Below are positions 56,021 to 64,000 of a stretch of DNA of 64,000 bases, piece after piece. Under the pieces are notes generated by a model that saw nothing but the letters and a program-made list of their open reading frames with translations, did not search any database and was not told where the DNA came from. The DNA is from Betaproteobacteria bacterium UBA1934 (lineage in GTDB: Bacteria; Pseudomonadota; Gammaproteobacteria; Burkholderiales; Rhodocyclaceae), in the NCBI GenBank assembly GCA_002337055.1, contig DDFG01000005.1, forward strand, positions 1,185,981 to 1,249,980, read 5' to 3'. Each line of letters opens with the position of its first letter. Positions within the stretch are counted from its first letter, which is position 1. Position numbers and translations under genes: made by a program.

Positions 56021-57217
56021 ATGCAAAAGAGGATCATTACATTGGCATTGGCGTCGGTGTTCGCCTTGCCCGGTCTGGCATTCGCTCAGGCCAAGGAAGT
56101 CCGGATCGCGCACATTTCCGACCGCACGGGCGGCATGGAACCGTATGCGACCGCCACCAACGTCGGCCTGATGATGGGGCTGGAGTATGCGACGGGCGGC
56201 AAGATGGAAGTGGCCGGCCGCAAGATCACCGTGCTGGCCAAGGACAGCATGTTGAAGCCCGACCTCGGCAAGTCGTTGTTGCAGGCCGCGTATGCCGACG
56301 ACAAGGTCGACCTGGCAGTGGGGCCGACCAGTTCGGCGGTGGCGCTGGCCATGTTGCCGGTTGCCAAGGAAAACAAGAAGCTGCTGATCATCGATGCCGC
56401 CGCGGCGGATAATCTGACCGGCACCAAGGGCAACCGCTACGTTTTCCGGGTTGGTCGCAATTCCAATCACGACGGTTATGCCAATGCGATCGTGCAGGGC
56501 CGTGCCGGCAACTTCATCGCCACGCTGGCACCGGACTACGCCTACGGTCGCGAAGGGATCGCATCTTTCCGCGAAGCGCTCAAGGGGACGCCGGCGCAGT
56601 TGGTGCATGAAGAATACGCTCCGCCGGGCACCACCGATTTCACTGCCCAGGCACAGCGCATGTTCAACGCGCTGAAAGATAAACCCGGTCGCAAGCTGAT
56701 CTGGTATCTCTGGGCTGGTGCCGGCAATCCGCTCAAGATCATGGATCTCGACCCGAAGCGTTATGGCATCGAAGTGGTGACCGGCGGCAACATCCTCCCG
56801 GTGATCGCCACCTACAAGCCGCTGGTGGGTTCCGAAGGTGCCACGCATTACTACTTCCAGTGCCCGAAGAACGCCGCCAACGACTGGCTGGTCTCCGAAC
56901 ACCAGAAGCGCTACAAGAGCCCGCCCGACTTCTTCACCGTCACGGGCATGATGACCGGCATTGCCATCGTCGAAATGCTCAAGAAAACCAAGGGCGCGAC
57001 CGATACCGAAACGATGGTCAAGACGCTGGAAGGCATGCACTTCGAGGGGCCGAAGGGGCGCAACTACTTCGACAAGACCAATCACCAACTGATGCAGCCG
57101 ATGTATCACTTCCGCATCAAGCTCGACCCGGCGATCACGGGTGGCGTCGGCCAGGATTGTGTCCGCGAGATTCCCATCGAGGAAATGAAGTTCCCGATCA
57201 CGCCGCTGCCGAATTGA
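56021..57217 (+). CDS. Branched-chain amino acid-type ABC transporter binding protein
   Basis: The 398-residue periplasmic binding protein of the LivK/Peripla_BP_6 family has a signal peptide (MQKRIITLALASVFALPGLAFA) and two lobes (VDLAVGPTSSAVALAM; PDYAYGREGIASFREAL). Members near CoA-ester genes often bind aromatic or short-chain acids, not amino acids. No liv permease or ATPase gene is here, so it must rely on a transporter elsewhere. TTAGGAGG lies a few bases before the ATG. It is followed by a bidirectional terminator. Confidence 0.92.
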   Translation: MQKRIITLALASVFALPGLAFAQAKEVRIAHISDRTGGMEPYATATNVGLMMGLEYATGGKMEVAGRKITVLAKDSMLKPDLGKSLLQAAYADDKVDLAVGPTSSAVALAMLPVAKENKKLLIIDAAAADNLTGTKGNRYVFRVGRNSNHDGYANAIVQGRAGNFIATLAPDYAYGREGIASFREALKGTPAQLVHEEYAPPGTTDFTAQAQRMFNALKDKPGRKLIWYLWAGAGNPLKIMDLDPKRYGIEVVTGGNILPVIATYKPLVGSEGATHYYFQCPKNAANDWLVSEHQKRYKSPPDFFTVTGMMTGIAIVEMLKKTKGATDTETMVKTLEGMHFEGPKGRNYFDKTNHQLMQPMYHFRIKLDPAITGGVGQDCVREIPIEEMKFPITPLPN

Positions 57218-57235
57218 TCGGACTGAGGGAAAAAC

Positions 57236-57261
57236 AAAAAAGGCGCTTTCGCGCCTTTTTT
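57236..57261. terminator. Bidirectional rho-independent terminator
   Basis: AAAAAAGGCGC and GCGCCTTTTTT flank a TTTC loop. It lies between the binding-protein gene (+) and the convergent PEP-CTERM gene (-) and can serve both. Confidence 0.9.
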
Positions 57262-57277
57262 AATGCAGTTGGAACGA

Positions 57278-57862
57278 TTAAGCTTGCTTGCGTCGGCGCA
57301 GCATGTTCGCAATACCCGCCAAACCCAGCCCCGCGAGCGCGAGAGAACCCGGTTCCGGCGTATTGTTATTGATGGCGCTATCAACACCGTCCAGCCAAAC
57401 GCTCCAGAAAGTTCCCATGTTGCAGCTGCTGGCCGGTTGGCACCACTGACTCAGAGGGATGGGTGCCTGATTTGAATAGGCGAATTGCGGGTCGGACAAA
57501 TTATTGCCCTGAGCAAAGTCACCATATGCAGCGATCGTGAAGGCGTAGTCGCCCGCCGCCAGGCTGGCTAGCGTGAAGCCGGAGTCATACCAGGTTTGAC
57601 CCGGAGCGACGGCGTCATTGTCATCATTCTGATCAATCAACGCGCCAGTCGTGCGGTTCCAAAGGGCGGTAATCGGATCAAAATTGGTCGCGCTCTGAAA
57701 CGAATCTGTCCACACGCGAACGTTTGTAGCGTTGTTCAACAGGGAAAAATTGATTTGCACCACATCATTGTGGTTCGCAATGTTACCCGTGAAGTGAAAA
57801 ACACCCGCTTGTGCTTGCGAAGCCATAGCAGCTATTACGGCGATTGTAAGAAGTTTTTTCAT
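57278..57862 (-). CDS. DVUA0089-type PEP-CTERM protein
   Basis: The 194-residue exported protein has a signal peptide (MKKLLTIAVIAAMASQAQA) and a beta-rich domain of the DVUA0089 kind (FHFTGNIANHNDVVQINFSL; TWYDSGFTLASLAAGDYAFTI). A C-terminal PEP-CTERM tag ends it (TPEPGSLALAGLGLAGIANM, then LRRRKQA). It is predicted to be processed by an exosortase and to reach the cell surface or matrix. The ATG at 57862 has AAGGAATTC upstream. A sigma-54-type promoter lies about 50 bases before the start. Confidence 0.9.
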   Translation of the reverse strand: MKKLLTIAVIAAMASQAQAGVFHFTGNIANHNDVVQINFSLLNNATNVRVWTDSFQSATNFDPITALWNRTTGALIDQNDDNDAVAPGQTWYDSGFTLASLAAGDYAFTIAAYGDFAQGNNLSDPQFAYSNQAPIPLSQWCQPASSCNMGTFWSVWLDGVDSAINNNTPEPGSLALAGLGLAGIANMLRRRKQA

Positions 57863-57914
57863 GGCGAAGAATTCCTTGGCAAAGACGTGTTCGAAAGCGT
57901 ACACATTATTGGTA

Positions 57915-57931
57915 GGCATGTAACATGCCAG
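57915..57931 (-). promoter_or_regulatory. Candidate sigma-54 (-24/-12) promoter overlapping a palindrome
   Basis: On the minus strand CTGGCATGTTACATGCC has GG and GC exactly ten bases apart, with TGGCA and TGC matching the RpoN consensus. The element is also a perfect palindrome (GGCATGT-A-ACATGCC on the plus strand), so a repressor site is an alternative reading. The start would fall near 57903, about 40 bases before the PEP-CTERM ATG. Confidence 0.55.
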
Positions 57932-58029
57932 ATTCGTAAGCATTTGAAATGTATGCGAATTGCAGGTGATGTCACGAAGTCGCGCCTCGATTTGTAAAAA
58001 TAGTCGACAACTCCTGGCAGCCGGCGAAC

Positions 58030-59130
58030 TCAGTCGCTGGCCAGAAAGTCGCGGATCACGTCACCGGCGCGGGCGATGGCGGTCAGGCCGTCGAAATGGC
58101 CGCCATCAGTATCCAGCACATGCAGTTCGGCACGACCGCCCGAGGCGCGGATGTCTCGTACGGCCGCTTCGGAGCAGGCGGGTGGGGCCAACATGTCGGA
58201 GGCGACCGGAATGAACAGGAACTTGGCGCGCGCCGCCGCGATCTTGGCGCGGGCGTTGTAGATACCGGCGGCCCGGGCCATGTACAGAATGGAGTTGGCG
58301 TCGCAAAGTGGCGTGCTCATCGCCGCGAGGGCGCCGACGCCGGCGTAGGCCTTGAACATGTGGTGAATGGAGAAGGCCGGATCCTTGGCGGGATCGGCCC
58401 AGCCGTCGCCCGGGAACATGCGATCCATCCAGGCTGGGCTGATCGCCGACATGAAAGTGGCTCGCAAGCCTTCGTTCATGCCCGTGACCGGCTGTTCCCT
58501 GAGGTCGTAATGGCCGTTCTTCCAGGCCGGGTCGACCCGGATGGGCGCGCACCACAGTTCGATCATGCTGCGGCCGTAGGGCGTCAGCACCAGACCGGGC
58601 GAGATGACGGCAACCACGCGGTCGACCATCTCCGGGTAATCGACCGACCATTGCAGCGATTTGACCGACCCGGCGGACGGGCCGGCCACAGCGACGAGCT
58701 TGGCGATGCCGAAGGATTCCACCAGTGCTTTTTGCACATTGACCATGTCGGAAACCGAAATGATCGGGAAATCCGCGCCATAGGGTTTGCCGGTGGCCGG
58801 ATCGAGGCTGGCGGGGCCGGTGGTGACGACCTGGTCGTCGAAAACCCTGACGCAGCACAAGCTGTCGCTGCTGATGATGAAGTAACGGTCAGTGTCGAAT
58901 GCCTTGCCGGGGCCGATTACGGTATCCCACCAGCCGGGTAGCGGGTCGCTTTCCGCGTACTTTCCGGCGGCGTGCGCGGTGCCCGAAAAATAATGACAAA
59001 TCAGGATCGCGTTGTCGCGGGCCGCATTCAAAGTGCCGTAGGTCTCATATCCCACCTTCACGTCCGTCAGCGTGCGGCCGGAGATGGTGGTATAGGTCGG
59101 CAAGGTAAAAACCTGTCTCTTTGGCGTCAT
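58030..59130 (-). CDS. MetX-like alpha/beta-hydrolase (homoserine O-acyltransferase family)
   Basis: The 366-residue enzyme belongs to the MetX/homoserine acetyltransferase family of alpha/beta hydrolases. The N-terminus (VKVGYETYGTLNAARDNAILICHYFSG) is family-typical. The nucleophile elbow reads AGPSAGSVKSLQW in place of the usual GGSMGG, and a terminal Asp/His pair lies in DTDGGHFDGL. The altered elbow suggests a divergent member that may not use homoserine. AGGGAG precedes the ATG at 59130. It lies downstream of lpdA on the same strand with a large hairpin between. Confidence 0.82.
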   Translation of the reverse strand: MTPKRQVFTLPTYTTISGRTLTDVKVGYETYGTLNAARDNAILICHYFSGTAHAAGKYAESDPLPGWWDTVIGPGKAFDTDRYFIISSDSLCCVRVFDDQVVTTGPASLDPATGKPYGADFPIISVSDMVNVQKALVESFGIAKLVAVAGPSAGSVKSLQWSVDYPEMVDRVVAVISPGLVLTPYGRSMIELWCAPIRVDPAWKNGHYDLREQPVTGMNEGLRATFMSAISPAWMDRMFPGDGWADPAKDPAFSIHHMFKAYAGVGALAAMSTPLCDANSILYMARAAGIYNARAKIAAARAKFLFIPVASDMLAPPACSEAAVRDIRASGGRAELHVLDTDGGHFDGLTAIARAGDVIRDFLASD

Positions 59131-59205
59131 GATCACTCCCTGCTTGATATGCTCGGCGATGCTGCGGATGGCATCTCTCACCCTGCTTTATAGGCCGCCG
59201 AAGCC

Positions 59206-59240
59206 AGCCTGCCAACCCCCCGGAAAGGGGGCGGCAGGCT
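59206..59240 (-). terminator. Large hairpin after the aceE-aceF-lpdA operon, containing the repeated 16-mer
   Basis: AGCCTGCC (59206-59213) pairs with GGCAGGCT (59233-59240) around an inner CCCCC/GGGGG stem. The inner part is the second copy (59216-59231) of the 16-mer at 48135. No T-run follows on the minus strand, so it may be a processing or stability element rather than an intrinsic terminator. Confidence 0.55.
59216..59231. repeat. Intergenic hairpin repeat (copy 2, inverted)
   Basis: The exact reverse complement of the 16-mer at 48135-48150, embedded in the longer hairpin after lpdA. Confidence 0.6.
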
Positions 59241-59271
59241 GATCGGGGGTTTGCTGGGCGTTTGTTGGGGA

Positions 59272-61050
59272 TTACTTGCGGCGAGCTGGCGGCACGTCGG
59301 TGCAGCTGCCGTGCGCCACTTCCGCCGCCAGGCCGACGGTTTCGCCCAGGGTCGGGTGCGGATGGATGGTTTTGCCGATATCGAGCGCATCGGCCCCCAT
59401 TTCGATCGCCAGCGCCACTTCGCCGATCATGTCGCCGGCGTTGGGGCCGACGAGGGTGCCGCCGATGATGCGGTGGGTGTCGGCATCGAAGACCAGCTTG
59501 GTGAAGCCGTAATCAACCCCGTTGGCGATGGCGCGGCCGGAGGCGGCCCAGGGGAACTTGCCGATCTCGACCTTGCGCCCATCTTTCTTGGCCTGATCTT
59601 CGCCGACGCCGACCCACGCCACTTCCGGATGGGTGTAGGCGACGCCGGGAATCACCGTGGCGTCGAAGGCGGCGCGGGCCAGCGCCGGATTGCTGCGCAA
59701 TTCGCCGGCGGCGACTTCGGCGGCGACATGGCCTTCGTGCACCGCCTTGTGCGCCAGCATGGGCTGCCCGACCAGATCGCCGATGGCAAAAATGTGGGGG
59801 ACGTGTGTGCGCTGCTGCCGGTCGACGGCGATGAAGCCGCGTTCGTCCACGCGCACGCCGGCGCGCTCGGCGCCGATCTTGCCGCCGTTGGGGCTGCGCC
59901 CCGCGGCTTGCAGGATCAGGTCGTAGCATTGCGGCTCGGTCGGCGCCGCCTCGCCCTCGAAGCGCACCCACAGCCCGTCGGGTTTGGCGTCGCAAGCGAC
60001 CGTGCGGGTCTTCAGCAGGATGCGGTCGAAACGGTGGGCGTTCTGCTTCTCCCAAACCTTTACGGCATCGCGATCCGGCCCCTGCATCAGCGCCTCGCCC
60101 ATCTCGACGACGTCGACGCGGGCGCCCAGGGTGGAATAGACGGTGGCCATTTCCAGCCCGATGATGCCGCCGCCGATGACCAGCATGCGCTTGGGCACAA
60201 AGGGCAGGGCCAGCGCGCCGGTGGAATCGACAATGCGCGGGTCGGCCGGCAGAAAGGGCAGATGCACGGCTTGCGAGCCGGCGGCGATGATTGCCTTCAT
60301 GAAACGGATCTGGCGGGTCTTGCCGGTCTTTGCCTGCCTGGGGCCATCGGTCAGTTCGACCTCCAGCGTATGCGGGTCGACAAAGCTGCCGATGCCGCGC
60401 ACGACTTCGACCTTGCGCGCCTTGGCCATGCCGGCCAGACCGCCGGTCAGCTTGCCGATCACCTTGTCCTTGTGGGCGCGCAGCCGGTCGATATCGACCG
60501 CGGGAGCCGCGAAGGCGACGCCGAGGTCGGCCAGATGCGCCGTTTCGTCGATAGCGGCGGCGACGTGCAGCAAGGCCTTGGAGGGAATGCAGCCAACGTT
60601 GAGGCAGACGCCGCCGAGCGTGGCATAGCGTTCGACGACGACGACGCGGAGGCCGAGATCGGCGGCGCGGAAAGCCGCCGAGTAGCCGCCGGGGCCGCCG
60701 CCGAGAACGAGCAGGTCGCAGTCGAAAGCCTTGCCGGGCGCCGCAGTTGGAGTAGTTGCCGCTGCGGTAGGTGCTGCGGGTGCCGCGGTCGGAGACGGTG
60801 CAGTGTCCACAGCAAGCGCTTCGACCCGGATCAGCAGTGAGCCTTCACTCACGCGGTTGCCCACGCTGACCAGGATTTCGCGTACGGTGCCGGCGACCGG
60901 AGAGGGCACGTCGATGGTGGCCTTGTCCGATTCTAGCGTTACCAGCGGGGCCTCGGCGGCGATCACGTCGCCCGGCTTGACCAGCAGGTCGATAATCGGC
61001 ACATCCTTGAAATCGCCGATGTCCGGTACTTTGATGTCGATCAGGCTCAT
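59272..61050 (-). CDS. lpdA: Dihydrolipoyl dehydrogenase with fused N-terminal lipoyl domain
   Basis: The 592-residue E3 subunit reoxidises dihydrolipoamide with NAD in the pyruvate dehydrogenase complex. A lipoyl domain comes first (about residues 1-80; lysine in LESDKATIDVPS), then a Pro/Ala-rich linker and the flavoprotein part. FAD loop: LGGGPGGYSAAFRAADLG. Redox disulfide: GGVCLNVGCIPSK. Catalytic His-Glu: HPHPTLGETV. Lipoyl-E3 fusions are usual in betaproteobacteria. GAGGAG precedes the ATG. It is the last gene of aceE-aceF-lpdA. Confidence 0.97.
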   Translation of the reverse strand: MSLIDIKVPDIGDFKDVPIIDLLVKPGDVIAAEAPLVTLESDKATIDVPSPVAGTVREILVSVGNRVSEGSLLIRVEALAVDTAPSPTAAPAAPTAAATTPTAAPGKAFDCDLLVLGGGPGGYSAAFRAADLGLRVVVVERYATLGGVCLNVGCIPSKALLHVAAAIDETAHLADLGVAFAAPAVDIDRLRAHKDKVIGKLTGGLAGMAKARKVEVVRGIGSFVDPHTLEVELTDGPRQAKTGKTRQIRFMKAIIAAGSQAVHLPFLPADPRIVDSTGALALPFVPKRMLVIGGGIIGLEMATVYSTLGARVDVVEMGEALMQGPDRDAVKVWEKQNAHRFDRILLKTRTVACDAKPDGLWVRFEGEAAPTEPQCYDLILQAAGRSPNGGKIGAERAGVRVDERGFIAVDRQQRTHVPHIFAIGDLVGQPMLAHKAVHEGHVAAEVAAGELRSNPALARAAFDATVIPGVAYTHPEVAWVGVGEDQAKKDGRKVEIGKFPWAASGRAIANGVDYGFTKLVFDADTHRIIGGTLVGPNAGDMIGEVALAIEMGADALDIGKTIHPHPTLGETVGLAAEVAHGSCTDVPPARRK

Positions 61051-61060
61051 GGCGCGCTCC

Positions 61061-62362
61061 TCACAGCGTCACCCGGCGGAAGTCCGCCAGCAGTTCGGCC
61101 AGATAGGCGTTGAAGCGCGTGGCCAGCGCCCCGTCGACGACGCGGTGGTCGGCGGTCAGCGACAGCGGCACGATCAGGCGCGGCACGAAAGCTTTGCCGT
61201 CCCAGACTGGCTTCATTGCCGATTTGTTGACCCCGAGGATGGCGACCTCCGGCGCGTTGATGATGGGCGAGAAGGCGGTGCCGCCGATGCCGCCGAGCGA
61301 CGAGATGGTGAAGCCCGCGCCCTGCATGTCGGCGGCTTTGAGCTTGCCTTCGCGCGCCGCCTTGGCGAGCGTGCCGGTCTCGGCCGCGATATCGAGCACC
61401 GATTTCCGGTCGGCATCCTTGATGACCGGCACCACCAGGCCATTCGGCGTGTCGGCGGCGAAACCGATGTGGATGTACTGTTTCAGCACCAGGCTCATGT
61501 CACCCTGGTCGTCGGTGACCAGCGACGAGTTGAAGTCGGGATGCTTCTGCAAGGCCTTGACCACCGCCTTGATCAGGAAGGCGAGCAGGGTGATCTTGGC
61601 AGTCGATTGCTCGGTGTTGATCGCCTTTCTGAAATCTTCCAGATCGGTGATGTCGGCGTCTTCGTGATAAGTCACGGCCGGGATCATCACCCAGTTGCGG
61701 GCGAGGTTCTGGGCCGAAATCTTGCCGATGCGCGAGAGCGGTCGCGTCGTCGTCGGGCCGAATTTCGAGAAATCGACCTTGGGCCAGGGTAGCAGGTCGA
61801 GCCCGCCGGCCGACGCGGCGGCGCCGCTGCCGGTGTTGGTGGCGAGCGCGTTCTTGACCCAGGCGGCGACATCTTCCTTGAGGATGCGGTTCTTCGGCCC
61901 GCTGGCGCGGACGCGGCCGAGATCGACGCCGAGTTCGCGGGCAAAGGCGCGCACCGAGGGCGTCGCGTGCGCGGTGCCGGTGTGAATCAGGCGCGGCGGG
62001 GGCGGGGCGGCCGGTGTCACCGGTTGCGGCGAGGGCGCGTCCGACCATACGATGGGCGAGGCCGGCTCGGGCGGCAGCGTGGTGGCCGGGGGCGGCGGCG
62101 GGGGTTCTGGCTGATCGGCGGCGAGTGCCTCGACCTTGATCAGCACGTTGCCCTCGCTGACCTTGTCGCCCGGCTTGACCAGCACTTCGCGGACAATGCC
62201 GGCGACGGTGCTGGGCACGTCCATCGTCGCCTTGTCCGATTCGAGGGTGACGACCGATTCTTCCAGCGCGATGCGTTCGCCGACCTTGGCGAACAGTTCA
62301 ATGACCGGCACTGCCGTATAGTCGCCGATGTCCGGCACGACCACGGAAACGAGTTGGCTCAT
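61061..62362 (-). CDS. aceF: Dihydrolipoamide acetyltransferase (E2) of pyruvate dehydrogenase
   Basis: The 433-residue E2 core transfers the acetyl group from lipoamide to CoA. It has one lipoyl domain (lysine in LESDKATMDVPS), a long Pro/Ala linker and the E1/E3-binding domain (TPSVRAFARELGVDLGRVRA). The catalytic domain ends in the active-site motif DHRVVDGA. It has fewer lipoyl domains than E. coli AceF (three), partly offset by the extra one on Lpd. The ATG at 62362 has AGGAGG five bases upstream; a GTG at 62368 is less likely. It starts ten bases after the aceE stop. Confidence 0.97.
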   Translation of the reverse strand: MSQLVSVVVPDIGDYTAVPVIELFAKVGERIALEESVVTLESDKATMDVPSTVAGIVREVLVKPGDKVSEGNVLIKVEALAADQPEPPPPPPATTLPPEPASPIVWSDAPSPQPVTPAAPPPPRLIHTGTAHATPSVRAFARELGVDLGRVRASGPKNRILKEDVAAWVKNALATNTGSGAAASAGGLDLLPWPKVDFSKFGPTTTRPLSRIGKISAQNLARNWVMIPAVTYHEDADITDLEDFRKAINTEQSTAKITLLAFLIKAVVKALQKHPDFNSSLVTDDQGDMSLVLKQYIHIGFAADTPNGLVVPVIKDADRKSVLDIAAETGTLAKAAREGKLKAADMQGAGFTISSLGGIGGTAFSPIINAPEVAILGVNKSAMKPVWDGKAFVPRLIVPLSLTADHRVVDGALATRFNAYLAELLADFRRVTL

Positions 62363-62372
62363 GGTCACCTCC

Positions 62373-64000
62373 TCAAACCGTCAGCGGGTTCGGCTTGTCG
62401 GCCGAAAGCCCGTACTTGACCATGGCGGCGGCGACCTTGTCGCGCCCAATCTGGCCTTCGTCGGCCAGCGCCTTCAGCGCCGCCAGCGTGATCCAGTGGC
62501 GGTCGACCTCGAAGAAGTGCCGGAGCGACTCACGCGTGTCGGAGCGGCCAAAGCCGTCGGTGCCGAGGGTGACGTAGCGGCGATGCACAAAGGGACGGAT
62601 CTGGTCGGGAAAGGCGCGGACATAGTCGGTGGCGGCGATGACCGGGCCGCGCGTGTCGTCAAGGCAATGTTCGACATGGCAGCGGCGCGGCTTGTCGAGC
62701 GGATGCAGCAGGTTCCAGCGATCCGTGTCCTGGCCCTCGCGCGCCAGTTCGGTAAAGCTCGGGCAACTCCACAGATCGGCTTGCACACCCCATTCGTGGT
62801 GCAGCAATTCGGCGGCGGCGATCGCCTCGCGGAAAATGACGCCGGAGCCGAGCAACTGCACGCGCGGCTCGTCGCTGGCCTTGCCCTTCCGGAACAGATA
62901 CATGCCTTTCAGGATGTTCGCTTCTTCGCCCGCCGGCAGTTCCGGTTGTTCGTAGTTCTCGTTCATCACCGTCAGGTAGTAGAAGACGTCCTGCTGCTCG
63001 CCGAACATGCGGCGCAGGCCGTCCTGGACGATGACGGCGACCTCGTAGGCGTAGGTCGGGTCGTAGGAGATGCAGTTGGGCACCAGCGCCGACATCACAT
63101 GGCTGTGCCCATCCTCGTGTTGCAGGCCCTCGCCGTTCAGCGTCGTGCGCCCGGCCGTGCCGCCGATCAGGAAGCCGCGCGTGCGCTGGTCGCCTGCGGC
63201 CCAGACCAGATCCATGGTCCGCTGCAGGCCGAACATGGAATAGAAGATGTAGACCGGAATCATCTGCACGCCGTGCGTCGAATAGGCTGTACCGGCGGCG
63301 ATCCAGTCGCACATGGCGCCGGCTTCGTTGATGCCCTCCTGAAGCACCTGGCCTTCCTTGGATTCCTTGTAGAACATCAGCTGGTCGTGGTCCTGCGGCA
63401 GGTATTTCTGGCCTTCCTGGTTCCAGATGCCGAACTGGCGGAACATGCCTTCCATGCCGAAGGTGCGCGATTCATCCGGCACGATGGGCACGACATGGCG
63501 ACCGAGACCCTTGTCCTTGAGCAGGGCCGAGAGCATGCGCACGAAGGCCATGGTGGTCGAAATTTCGTGCCCTTCGCCGGTCGCCTTCAGCAACGGCGCG
63601 AACAGTTCCAGCGGCGGCACCGGCAGCGGCGCGGCCTGACCGCGCCGCTGCGGCAGGTAACCGCCGAGCGCCATGCGGCGTTCGCGCATGTAGTTCAGTT
63701 CAGCTGAGCCTTCGGCGAATTTCAGGTAGGGCAGCTCGTCGAGCTGGTCGTCAGGCACCGGCAGGTTGAAGCGGTCGCGGAAAGCGGCGACCGCGTCCTT
63801 GTCCATCTTCTTCTGCTGGTGGCTGATGTTCATCGCCTCGCCGGCCTGTCCCATGCCATAGCCCTTGATGGTCTTGGCGAGGATCACGGTCGGCTGGCCG
63901 CGGTGGCTGATCGCGGCATCGTAGGCGGCAAAGATCTTGAACAGGTCGTGGCCGCCGCGGTTGAGTTGCCAGATTTCCTCATCAGTCCAGTCGGCGACCA
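62373..64000 (-). CDS. aceE: Pyruvate dehydrogenase E1 component (partial, N-terminus off the window)
   Basis: The C-terminal ~542 residues of the homodimeric, thiamine-dependent E1 enzyme, which decarboxylates pyruvate and acetylates the lipoyl group of AceF. Recognisable AceE segments are QLNRGGHDLFKIFAAYDAA, TVILAKTIKGYGMG, VPIVPDESRTFGMEG and VGTDGFGRSDTRESLRHFFEVD (read here as LGTDGFGRSDTRESLR). The family is about 890 residues, so roughly 350 are beyond the right edge. It is the first gene visible of aceE-aceF-lpdA. Confidence 0.97.
   Translation of the reverse strand, partial: VADWTDEEIWQLNRGGHDLFKIFAAYDAAISHRGQPTVILAKTIKGYGMGQAGEAMNISHQQKKMDKDAVAAFRDRFNLPVPDDQLDELPYLKFAEGSAELNYMRERRMALGGYLPQRRGQAAPLPVPPLELFAPLLKATGEGHEISTTMAFVRMLSALLKDKGLGRHVVPIVPDESRTFGMEGMFRQFGIWNQEGQKYLPQDHDQLMFYKESKEGQVLQEGINEAGAMCDWIAAGTAYSTHGVQMIPVYIFYSMFGLQRTMDLVWAAGDQRTRGFLIGGTAGRTTLNGEGLQHEDGHSHVMSALVPNCISYDPTYAYEVAVIVQDGLRRMFGEQQDVFYYLTVMNENYEQPELPAGEEANILKGMYLFRKGKASDEPRVQLLGSGVIFREAIAAAELLHHEWGVQADLWSCPSFTELAREGQDTDRWNLLHPLDKPRRCHVEHCLDDTRGPVIAATDYVRAFPDQIRPFVHRRYVTLGTDGFGRSDTRESLRHFFEVDRHWITLAALKALADEGQIGRDKVAAAMVKYGLSADKPNPLTV

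Overview
The window is high-GC and gene-dense. It reads as the chromosome of a Gram-negative betaproteobacterium, most likely a member of the Rhodocyclales. That placement is an inference from gene content: an outer-membrane phospholipase A, ADP-heptose and Mla-type lipid genes, PEP-CTERM proteins with sigma-54-type promoters, and a beta-type pyruvate dehydrogenase operon with a lipoyl domain fused to Lpd. I see no rRNA, tRNA, CRISPR array, prophage or insertion sequence.

Layout. 1-10.5 kb: uvrA (C-terminus off the left edge), phospholipase A, a TSUP carrier and an MFS carrier, then an AcoR-like regulator without the sigma-54 contact loop, a quinone-oxidoreductase/LysR divergent pair with a clear inverted repeat, and ssb with a strong terminator. 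10.5-14.2 kb: a DUF3857/transglutaminase protein, an exported DUF2252 protein and an orphan ribbon-helix-helix protein. 14.3-21.5 kb: a six-gene hyfBCEFGI-like operon whose large subunit has lost all four [NiFe] cysteines. It is therefore an energy-converting-hydrogenase-related (Ehr-type) complex rather than a hydrogenase, and it is the most interesting system here. 21.6-28.5 kb: an HDOD protein, CorA, Kup, and a periplasmic binding protein translationally coupled to a GGDEF/degenerate-EAL protein. 28.5-33.9 kb: a LysR regulator divergent from a small redox/stress operon (NADP-binding oxidoreductase, LigB-type dioxygenase, cytochrome b561, two YceI proteins), then a START-like protein and rfaE2.

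33.9-41.6 kb: a DUF3141 alpha/beta hydrolase with a PhaC-like cysteine box, divergent from a compact seven-gene operon. That operon joins a partner-switching module (PP2C phosphatase, anti-sigma kinase, STAS antagonist) to an MlaE/F/D-PqiC-type lipid transporter. 41.6-50 kb: asnS, a VOC protein with an out-of-frame central segment, a PEP-CTERM protein, an M13 peptidase, a radical SAM/SPASM enzyme next to an iron-sulfur flavoprotein, and a lipoprotein pseudogene with an amber codon and a G-tract frameshift. 50-57.2 kb: a MalT-like LuxR regulator divergent from an acyl-CoA gene set (CoA transferase, double-hotdog MaoC protein, PaaG-like crotonase, LivK-like binding protein). 57.2-64 kb: a second PEP-CTERM protein with a sigma-54-type promoter, a MetX-like acyltransferase, and the aceE-aceF-lpdA operon, with aceE running off the right edge.

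How it fits together. Pyruvate dehydrogenase, CoA-ester catabolism, an ion-pumping Ehr-type complex and a c-di-GMP enzyme suggest a metabolically flexible respiring bacterium. PEP-CTERM proteins under RpoN-type promoters suggest exopolysaccharide-associated surface proteins. All functions are read from sequence motifs by eye; no database search was run.
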